DNA of 10,972 nt, taken from positions 1 through 10,972 of the forward strand of contig DNUZ01000002.1 of assembly GCA_003507655.1 (NCBI GenBank), read 5' to 3'. Below are positions 1 to 5,123 of the stretch, piece by piece (within the stretch, counting starts at the first letter, position 1; the number at the start of each line of letters is the position of its first letter). Below the pieces are notes generated by a model. The model did no database searches and was not told the origin of the DNA. It worked only from the letters and a program-made list of their open reading frames with translations. The position numbers and the translations under genes were made by a program. The DNA is from Lachnospiraceae bacterium. Its GTDB lineage: Bacteria > Bacillota > Clostridia > Lachnospirales > Lachnospiraceae.

Positions 1-116
1 TCTTAAACGCCCCGTCCATGGCAGCAAAACACTATACATGAACAGCCAGACTAAGATTTACTAATTTTCTCCCGAAGTCACAAAAGCAGTCCCGGTTTTA
101 TGCAATTTGCCAGTCA
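1..116. repeat. Arm of a long imperfect inverted repeat (partner at 10863-10972)
   Basis: Read in reverse complement, this stretch is colinear with the last ~110 bases of the window. Bases 43-69 match the complement of 10909-10935 at 23 of 27 positions. Bases 101-116 match the complement of 10863-10878 at about 13 of 16. The gaps between the blocks are almost equal (31 and 30 nt), so this is one continuous diverged arm. The first 8 bases (TCTTAAAC) are also the last 8 bases of the window. The simplest reading is that each window end lies inside a copy of one dispersed palindromic repeat of roughly 218 bp. No gene is visible in it. Confidence 0.6.
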
Positions 117-185
117 CTAAGTTGTGAGCCGCTTTTTGACACCCTAATCAGTATAGACAGTAAATCCACGTTGCTACAAATGTGA

Positions 186-344
<159 letters not shown>

Positions 345-461
345 GGATGTAGCATAATTGGCATTTAAAGGGATAGTAATATAGTAGGTTAAGGGAAGAA
401 ACATAAAAGTGTGAGATGCTAATTCTTTGTAAAATCAAAAGAGAAACCCCTCTATGCAGTA

Positions 462-489
462 TTGCCGTTTTTGTGATAAGATATATAAA
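462..489 (+). promoter_or_regulatory. Candidate promoter of coaBC
   Basis: TTGCCG (462-467) and TATAAA (484-489) are 16 nt apart, giving a leader of about 65 nt before coaB. Both boxes deviate from consensus. The rest of 345-560 shows no recognised gene or RNA structure. Confidence 0.3.
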
Positions 490-560
490 AACTAATGCCG
501 CGTCAAACAGTACCTGTATGGAAGAATGTTTGGACAAAGGCATCAGATTAGGAGCATAGG

Positions 561-1331
561 ATGATAACTGAAAGATCAATGAATATAATTGTTACAGCCG
601 GAGGAACGAGCGAACCGATCGATAATGTCAGAAGGATCGCAAATACGGGAACCGGCAGACTAGGAAGTCTGGTCGCGGATGAATTAGCAGAGGCAGACTG
701 GACAGACCATATATTTTATGTCTGTGCAAAGGACTCGATCCGCCCGGTATCAAAGCGGGTAACCTGTGTGGAAATACAGAGCGTTGCGGATTTGCAGGAG
801 GCTGTAACAGAGCTTACAAAAAAATATGTGATCCATGGAGTCGTGCACAGCATGGCAGTCAGCGATTACAAAGTCCGTTCGGTATCAACGATTGATAGTT
901 TATCAGAGTATTTAGAGAACCGGAGCGCAGAGACAGGTGATCTGCAGAAAAAAATTGTACAGGGAATGGATGAGACCGATTTACGGGAAGGGGTAGGAAA
1001 ACTGTCCTCACAAATGGGAGCACCGTTACTTTTGTTAGAGCCGACACCGAAAATCCTTCCAATGTTCCGGGAAATGGCACCACAGGCGGTAATTATCGGT
1101 TTTAAGCTGCTAAGTCAGGTTTCCGTGGAGGAGCTTTTCGATACAGCGCATCGTTTACTTGTAAAAAATCGCTGCGATTTTGTACTGGCGAATGATATGA
1201 CAGAGATTGATGAAAACCATCATCGTGGTTATCTGATCGATCCGGAAAGAAAAATACAGACCTTTGACACGAAGCAGGAGATCGCAAAGGGAATTGTTCA
1301 AACAATATACAGTGAGGTGGAACACAGATGA
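561..1331 (+). CDS. coaB: Phosphopantothenate--cysteine ligase (stand-alone CoaB)
   Basis: A 256-residue cytoplasmic enzyme that joins cysteine to 4'-phosphopantothenate, using a nucleotide-activated intermediate, in CoA synthesis. Visible family marks are GGTSEPID (14-21) followed by VRRIANTGTG (23-32) for nucleotide binding, AVSDYKV (99-105), GKLSS (146-150, matching the KISS-type motif), TPKI (162-165), GFKLL (180-184) and LANDM (209-213). It is of the streptococcal/clostridial split type rather than a CoaBC fusion. A hydrophilic stretch at about 108-145 lengthens it relative to ~230-residue stand-alone forms as I recall them. The ATG at 561 is chosen because GGAG (551-554) sits 6 nt upstream; the alternative Met at 579 has only a weak site. 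The stop overlaps the coaC start as ATGA, pointing to translational coupling. Confidence 0.93.
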   Translation: MITERSMNIIVTAGGTSEPIDNVRRIANTGTGRLGSLVADELAEADWTDHIFYVCAKDSIRPVSKRVTCVEIQSVADLQEAVTELTKKYVIHGVVHSMAVSDYKVRSVSTIDSLSEYLENRSAETGDLQKKIVQGMDETDLREGVGKLSSQMGAPLLLLEPTPKILPMFREMAPQAVIIGFKLLSQVSVEELFDTAHRLLVKNRCDFVLANDMTEIDENHHRGYLIDPERKIQTFDTKQEIAKGIVQTIYSEVEHR

Positions 1332-1876
1332 AGAAAAATATAATATTAGGTGTTACCGGAAGTATTGCAGCTTATAAGGCAGCCGATATTGCAAATACAT
1401 TGACAAAAGAAGGACACAGCGTTCATGTGATCATGACAAAGGCAGGCATGGAATTTATCACACCGCTGACCATGCAGACCTTGACAAAAAACAAAGTTCA
1501 CACAGACCAGTTTGCACCTTATGTGCCTTCGGAAGTAGAACATATTTCACTTGCACAGAAGGCAGATCTGTTTCTGGTGGCTCCGGCAAGTGCAGATTTT
1601 ATCGCAAAAGCTGCTGCAGGGATAGCAGATGATATGTTGACGACGGTATTGTTAGCAACCCGGAACGTTCCGATTCTGGTTGCCCCTGCTATGAATACCG
1701 CGATGTACGAAAATCCGATCACACAGCGCAATATCAGAACACTGTCAGAGTTCGGGGTTAAGATGATCGAACCGCGTGAGGCATTACTTGCCTGCGGAGA
1801 TTTAGGAAAGGGCGCATTAGCAGATACAGAGGATATTATCTCCGCGGTTCAAAAAGCATTATGCAAAGGAATTTGA
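1328..1876 (+). CDS. coaC: Phosphopantothenoylcysteine decarboxylase (stand-alone CoaC)
   Basis: A 182-residue FMN-dependent flavoprotein of the HFCD family that decarboxylates 4'-phospho-N-pantothenoylcysteine to 4'-phosphopantetheine, the step after CoaB. The order of motifs is complete: the flavin-binding GVTGSIAAYK (8-17), the catalytic His in EHISLA (H72), VAPASADFIAKAAAGIADD (84-102), the PAMNTAMY substrate/FMN motif (120-127, the family's PxMNxxMW with Tyr in place of Trp), and the substrate-clamp ACGDLGKG with Cys156. Length is normal for the split enzyme; bifunctional CoaBC proteins are ~400 residues. The start lies within the coaB stop (ATGA at 1328-1331), so the two genes form a tightly coupled operon. 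No CoaA or CoaD gene lies in the window. Confidence 0.95.
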   Translation: MKKNIILGVTGSIAAYKAADIANTLTKEGHSVHVIMTKAGMEFITPLTMQTLTKNKVHTDQFAPYVPSEVEHISLAQKADLFLVAPASADFIAKAAAGIADDMLTTVLLATRNVPILVAPAMNTAMYENPITQRNIRTLSEFGVKMIEPREALLACGDLGKGALADTEDIISAVQKALCKGI

Positions 1877-1983
1877 AAAGCAGGCAGAGTAAAAGTCGGC
1901 AGAAAAATGGCAAAAGAAAAACAGAAGAAAACAGCTTCTGATAAAAGAGTCATATAAAAAATAATAAGTAGTGAAAAAGAAAG

Positions 1984-2051
1984 CCCCATGGTAATCATAC
2001 GAATCTGAAATCTGACGATTGGAGATCCGTACCATACCACGGGGTTTTTTT
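1984..2051. terminator. Bidirectional terminator between coaC and pncB
   Basis: CCCCATGGT (1984-1992) pairs with ACCACGGGG (2036-2044), with one imperfect pair. On the plus strand it is followed by seven T (2045-2051). On the minus strand the complement of the sequence left of 1984 is CTTTCTTTTTC, and the imperfect pair becomes G-U, so it should also stop pncB transcripts. The inner part can extend the stem (ATGGTA/TACCAT, ATCT/AGAT) with a one-sided bulge. The preceding A-rich stretch 1877-1983 contains no convincing gene. Confidence 0.8.
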
Positions 2052-2074
2052 GATTAAAAATGGCAGGAAAAAAT

Positions 2075-3535
2075 TTAATCTTCCTGTAAATTATGTAGTT
2101 CGTTTAACAGATCATTTTTCAGATCATAGAGCTTCTTACTTAAATCTACATGGATCTCATGCGGATTGACAAAACGCTTGGTCTCATCCCAGATCGTGTC
2201 TTTTTCTTTGTTACAGATCTCCTGGATCTCCATAACGCTTGGAGATTCATAGATACATTTTCCATCTTTAAAGACCGGCACAAGAAGCTCGCGTAACGTA
2301 TAGCTTCCACCGGCTAAACGTGTCTTTTTCCAAGGCTCGTTCGGGTCAAAAATGGTCATATCTTCCTCCGGGTCAAAGACTTCGCCGACTAAACAGATCA
2401 GGTCAGCACGGATCTTTCCGGTATTCTTGTCATAGATACGATAAATCGTCTTATTTCCGGGATTAGTAACTTTTTCTGTATTCTCGGATAACTTGATCTT
2501 AGGAATAAAAGTACCGTTCTCATCCCGGATAGCAGCTAATTTGTATACACCGCCAAAAGCAGGATTGTCTTTTGCCGTGATCAGGTTTGTTCCAACACCC
2601 CAGGAGGTGATCACAGCACCCTGAAGCTTCAGACTCTCGATCAGGTATTCATCTAAATCATTAGAAGCAGAGATGACTGCATCCGGGAAACCGGCTTCGT
2701 CTAACATTTTTCGTACTTTTTTAGAAAGATAAGCCAGGTCGCCGCTGTCCATACGGATTCCGTAGAAAGTAAGAGGAATACCGGCTTCACGCATTTCTTT
2801 AAAGACGCGGATGGCATTTGGCATACCGGATTTTAAAGTGTCATAAGTATCGACTAATAAGATGCAGGCAGACGGATATAATTCTGCATATTTCTTAAAT
2901 GCCGTATATTCATCCGGAAAACTCATGATCCAGCTATGTGCGTGGGTACCTTTGACAGGAACATCAAAAAGCTGTCCGGCGAGGACATTAGAAGTTCCGG
3001 TACAACCACCGATCACGGCAGCTCTTGCACCATAAGTTCCGGCATCCGGTCCCTGTGCACGGCGAAGACCAAATTCCATAACGCCGTCACCTTTTGCTGC
3101 ATAGCAGACTCTGGCTGATTTCGTAGCGATCAGACACTGGTGGTTTAAAATATTTAAAATAGCTGTTTCTACTAACTGTGCTTCCATGATCGGAGCAACC
3201 ACCTTAATGATCGGCTCACGCGGGAAAATAACGGTTCCCTCCGGAATGGCATAAATGTCGCCGGAAAAATGGAAGTTGGCAAGGTACTCTAAGAAGTCAT
3301 CATCAAAGATGTTCAGACTTTTCAAATAGGCAAGATCATTTTCATCGAAATGAAGGTCCTTGATATATTCAATGACCTGATCGAGTCCTGCGCAAATTGC
3401 ATATCCGCCGTCACATGGATTGTTGCGGTAGAAAGCATCAAATACAACTACTTCGTGGTTCTGTGTCTTGAAATATCCCTGCATCATTGTCATCTCATAC
3501 AAATCTGTCATCAGGGTCAGGTTTAATGTACTCAT
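2075..3535 (-). CDS. pncB: Nicotinate phosphoribosyltransferase
   Basis: A 486-residue enzyme that makes nicotinate mononucleotide from nicotinate and PRPP with ATP hydrolysis, the entry step of the Preiss-Handler route to NAD. It has the opening motif LMTDLYEMTMMQGYF (8-22), FYRNNPCDGGYAICAGL (35-51), FGLRRAQGPDAG (155-166), the GTHAHSW motif (196-202), RMDSGD (261-266, phosphoribosyl binding) and SWGVGTNL (311-318). By comparison with the AHEW motif of enteric PncB, H200 is probably the phosphorylated histidine. Length fits the Firmicute type. The ATG at 3535 is the only usable start because a TAA lies in frame three codons upstream. The Shine-Dalgarno AGGAG is 26 nt away, an abnormal distance, bridged by a hairpin described separately. 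The gene stands alone on the minus strand, divergent from the HAD gene. Confidence 0.96.
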   Translation of the reverse strand: MSTLNLTLMTDLYEMTMMQGYFKTQNHEVVVFDAFYRNNPCDGGYAICAGLDQVIEYIKDLHFDENDLAYLKSLNIFDDDFLEYLANFHFSGDIYAIPEGTVIFPREPIIKVVAPIMEAQLVETAILNILNHQCLIATKSARVCYAAKGDGVMEFGLRRAQGPDAGTYGARAAVIGGCTGTSNVLAGQLFDVPVKGTHAHSWIMSFPDEYTAFKKYAELYPSACILLVDTYDTLKSGMPNAIRVFKEMREAGIPLTFYGIRMDSGDLAYLSKKVRKMLDEAGFPDAVISASNDLDEYLIESLKLQGAVITSWGVGTNLITAKDNPAFGGVYKLAAIRDENGTFIPKIKLSENTEKVTNPGNKTIYRIYDKNTGKIRADLICLVGEVFDPEEDMTIFDPNEPWKKTRLAGGSYTLRELLVPVFKDGKCIYESPSVMEIQEICNKEKDTIWDETKRFVNPHEIHVDLSKKLYDLKNDLLNELHNLQED

Positions 3536-3558
3536 AATAATTTACATGAAAAAAACAT
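3532..3558 (-). other. Possible 8-codon leader ORF overlapping the pncB start
   Basis: On the minus strand an ATG at 3558-3556 opens the frame MFFSCKLL, whose TGA (3534-3532) overlaps the pncB ATG as ATGA. AGGAG ends 3 nt before this ATG, closer than usual, though the purine run AGAGAGG just upstream gives better spacing. If translated, it would deliver ribosomes to the pncB start by coupling. There is only positional evidence. Confidence 0.25.
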
Positions 3559-3566
3559 GTACTCCT
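3543..3566 (-). promoter_or_regulatory. pncB Shine-Dalgarno with adjoining hairpin
   Basis: On the minus strand AGGAG (3566-3562) is directly followed by a perfect hairpin: TACATG (3561-3556), a loop of seven T, then CATGTA (3548-3543). Seven bases then remain before the pncB ATG at 3535. The linear SD-to-ATG gap is 26 nt, far too long, but with the 19-nt hairpin folded out it becomes 7 nt, the same spacing as at ileS and glgP in this window. Confidence 0.6.
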
Positions 3567-3582
3567 CTCTTTTTCTTGTGGT

Positions 3583-3617
3583 ACAGACCGTAGTCTGTGC
3601 TGTGACAGCAAGCTGTC
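3583..3617. promoter_or_regulatory. Two perfect dyads in the pncB leader (candidate operator pair)
   Basis: ACAGAC-CGTA-GTCTGT (3583-3598) and GACAGC-AA-GCTGTC (3604-3617) are perfect inverted repeats with related ACAG/CTGT half-sites and centres exactly 20 bp apart. The second has a 2-nt centre, which suits a DNA operator better than an RNA loop. They start about 15 nt downstream of the predicted pncB transcription start. In Firmicutes pncB-type genes are often controlled by the niacin repressor NiaR; assignment here is a guess, as I cannot confirm the consensus. Confidence 0.45.
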
Positions 3618-3638
3618 TTGTCAGTCTAATTAACAGAA

Positions 3639-3666
3639 ATTATACCACATTCTGCTATTTTTACAA
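3639..3666 (-). promoter_or_regulatory. pncB promoter
   Basis: On the minus strand: TTGTAA (3666-3661), a 16-nt spacer, then TATAAT (3644-3639) preceded by TGG, an extended -10. Transcription would start near 3632, leaving a leader of about 97 nt. It is back-to-back with the HAD gene promoter, the -35 boxes being about 30 bp apart. Confidence 0.75.
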
Positions 3667-3694
3667 GGTTGCATTTGGTTTTTCGTAGGAATGG

Positions 3695-3724
3695 TTGAGG
3701 AAAACAGGGATAACATGATATAAT
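3695..3724 (+). promoter_or_regulatory. HAD hydrolase gene promoter
   Basis: TTGAGG (3695-3700), an 18-nt spacer, and a consensus TATAAT (3719-3724) preceded by TGA, an extended -10. The start would be near 3731. AGGAG (3759-3763) lies 12 nt before the ATG at 3776, slightly long spacing. Confidence 0.7.
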
Positions 3725-3775
3725 TTTCAAAAGTTGTGAGCCGACATAGGAAACAGTCAGGAGAAAAAACAGGTC

Positions 3776-4465
3776 ATGATACAGCACATATTTTTGGATT
3801 TAGACGATACGATATTTGATTTTAAGAAAGCGGAGCGGATTGCCTTGAGCAGAACCCTGCGTGAAGAGGGGATCAAGCCAACCGAACAGATCTTAAACCG
3901 CTACAGTGAGATCAATCTTTCGCAGTGGAAACTATTAGAATTAGGAAAACTGACGCGTGAGGAAGTGTTAGTAAGGCGTTATGAGATATTGTTTCAGGAA
4001 GTGGGAATGTCCTGTGATGCGAAAAAAATTTCAGAAAAGTATGAGGATTTTTTAGGAGAAGGACATTATTTTATTCCGGGTGCAAAAGAACTGTTAGAGG
4101 ATCTGTCAAAAAAATATCATTTGTATCTGGCATCGAACGGAGCCGTGAAAGTGCAGATGAGCAGGATCCAAAGTGCCGGAATTGAAAAATATTTAGAGAA
4201 GATATTTTTATCGGAACAGATTGGATACGAGAAACCAAGTCCGCAGTTTTTTGAAAAATGTTTCGCACAGATTCCGGATTTTAAAAAGGAAGAAGCACTG
4301 ATCTTAGGTGATAGTCTGACTTCCGATATCCGGGGCGGAAAAAATGCCGGGATCCTGACCGTGTGGTTTCATCCATCTGGAAAAAAGGTCGAAGAGGAGA
4401 TCGTGCCGGATTATGAGATTGGAAAGTTAGAAGAACTGAAAACGATTTTGTCCTTTTATTCCTGA
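3776..4465 (+). CDS. HAD-superfamily phosphatase, YjjG/YfnB-like
   Basis: A 229-residue soluble hydrolase with all four HAD motifs. Motif I is DLDDT (8-12), with D8 the probable nucleophile and D10 the acid/base. Motif II is ASNG (S120). Motif III is K153 in YEKPSP. Motif IV is GDSLTSD (178-184), followed by IRGGKNAG. The helical cap lies between motifs I and II (about 15-100), making it subclass IA. The overall pattern (FDFKKAE after motif I, SNGAVKVQMSRIQSAGI, GDSLTSDIRGGKNAG) resembles the YjjG/YfnB group, which in E. coli acts as a 5'-nucleotidase on non-canonical pyrimidine nucleotides. Substrate cannot be fixed from sequence; other phosphate esters are possible. It has its own promoter. 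No terminator is visible between its stop and the ileS promoter 19 bp downstream, so read-through into the T-box is possible. Confidence 0.85.
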   Translation: MIQHIFLDLDDTIFDFKKAERIALSRTLREEGIKPTEQILNRYSEINLSQWKLLELGKLTREEVLVRRYEILFQEVGMSCDAKKISEKYEDFLGEGHYFIPGAKELLEDLSKKYHLYLASNGAVKVQMSRIQSAGIEKYLEKIFLSEQIGYEKPSPQFFEKCFAQIPDFKKEEALILGDSLTSDIRGGKNAGILTVWFHPSGKKVEEEIVPDYEIGKLEELKTILSFYS

Positions 4466-4483
4466 AAAAATGCAAGGGAACGG

Positions 4484-4513
4484 TTGACAATCCTGGCCGT
4501 TAGGATTTATAAT
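4484..4513 (+). promoter_or_regulatory. ileS T-box promoter with overlapping inverted repeats
   Basis: TTGACA (4484-4489) and TATAAT (4508-4513), both consensus, are 18 nt apart; the start is expected near 4520. AATCCT (4489-4494) and AGGATT (4502-4507) form a dyad filling the spacer. CGTTAG (4498-4503) and CTAACG (4515-4520) form a second dyad centred on the -10 box. Confidence 0.85.
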
Positions 4514-4519
4514 TCTAAC

Positions 4520-4839
4520 GAATCAGATAAAGAATTAAAAAGACAATGACGAAGACAGTAGGATATTGGCAAAAGTGACAGCGAGCCGGAGTAGGTGAAA
4601 GCCGGTATGAGTAGCCATTATTACGAACATCACTTCTAAGTTGCAGCCTGAACCCGGCATTAAAAATATATAGAAGGTATATATTAGGAAGAGATTATTT
4701 TTAAGGCAGGCAGTAGGTGCTGACGGAGGTCTCCACGTTACGGAGAACATGTATGCAGGAGCAGGGCTTCTAAGTACAAGGTAACAGGTGGTAACGCAGA
4801 AAATATGCTCGCGTCCTTTTACAGGACACGGGTTTTTTT
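4520..4839 (+). promoter_or_regulatory. Isoleucine T-box riboswitch leader
   Basis: A ~320-nt leader that senses uncharged tRNA-Ile. Stem I carries the AGUA segment (4557-4560) and an apical GCGAGCCGG...AGTAGGTG...GCCGG loop (about 4581-4605). The specifier loop ends in GAAC-ATC-A, giving AUC (Ile) at 4629-4631. The conserved T-box core AGGTGGTAACGCAG lies at 4786-4799. Its TGGT (4789-4792) complements the ACCA end expected of tRNA-Ile with discriminator A. The terminator follows. Known behaviour of the class: uncharged tRNA stabilises the antiterminator and lets ileS be transcribed. The specifier, T-box core and downstream gene agree on isoleucine. Confidence 0.93.
4808..4839 (+). terminator. 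T-box terminator hairpin
   Basis: CTCGCGTCCT (4808-4817) pairs with AGGACACGGG (4823-4832), giving ten positions with one C-A mismatch and one U-G pair around a 5-nt loop, followed by seven T (4833-4839). It is the off-state structure of the riboswitch. Confidence 0.9.
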
Positions 4840-4840
4840 A

Positions 4841-5080
4841 TTTTATAAGTGCGGATGCCAAAGCTATATTTTTATATAGGTATATGGTACAAATCCAATA
4901 TTCCAAGTTTCCTTGTGCAGGACATTCCGATGAACCTCAAAAAACAGACATCGTGTTCGCCAGTGGACTTCACGATGTCTTGAGTTTCATCTCCATTGCA
5001 CAAAAAGAAACTTTCCATATTGGATTTGTACCAATTACTACGATATCTGAAAATATAGCTTTGGCATCCGAAGCATAAAA
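4841..5080. repeat. 240-bp imperfect palindrome between the T-box and ileS
   Basis: Two arms of about 105 bp face each other around a 15-nt loop (4956-4970). Perfect blocks are 21 nt (4852-4872 with 5050-5070), 17 nt (4885-4901 with 5017-5033) and 10 nt (4946-4955 with 4971-4980). Further outer pairing is TTTTAT (4841-4846) with ATAAAA (5075-5080). Regions between the blocks are diverged but alignable, for example AAGTTTC and GATGAA. No transposase or convincing coding sequence lies inside; frames crossing it look random. It resembles a MITE-like or other palindromic mobile element, or a long hairpin RNA. It lengthens the terminator-to-start distance to about 284 nt. Confidence 0.9.
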
Positions 5081-5123
5081 AAAGAAACCACTTTATGTAG
5101 TGAATATAATAGGAGGAACACAG

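Noticed and set aside
416..559. A 47-codon open frame ending 1 nt before the coaB start.
   Set aside because: No clear ribosome site, no recognisable family and unremarkable composition; it overlaps the candidate promoter and the coaB ribosome site.
579..581. The Met codon at 579 as the coaB start.
   Set aside because: It fits the conserved N-terminus equally well but has only a weak GAAAG upstream, whereas 561 has GGAG at 6 nt.
1907..1957. A 16-codon frame (MAKEKQKKTASDKRVI) after coaC.
   Set aside because: No ribosome site and low-complexity A-rich sequence; probably chance.
3731..3743. The 13-mer AAGTTGTGAGCCG occurs here and at 119-131.
   Set aside because: About one shared 13-mer is expected by chance in an 11-kb window, and the match does not extend on either side.
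4788..5078. A 96-codon open frame between the T-box core and ileS.
   Set aside because: It starts inside the T-box core, runs through the terminator and the palindrome, has no ribosome site, and its translation shows no family features.
4841..5080. Insertion sequence with transposase.
   Set aside because: At 240 bp with no coding content it cannot encode a transposase, and no clear target-site duplication could be read at its edges.
5100..5123. An upstream GTG start for ileS adding eight residues.
   Set aside because: The AGGAGG at 5111-5116 lies inside that extension and is ideally placed for the ATG at 5124.
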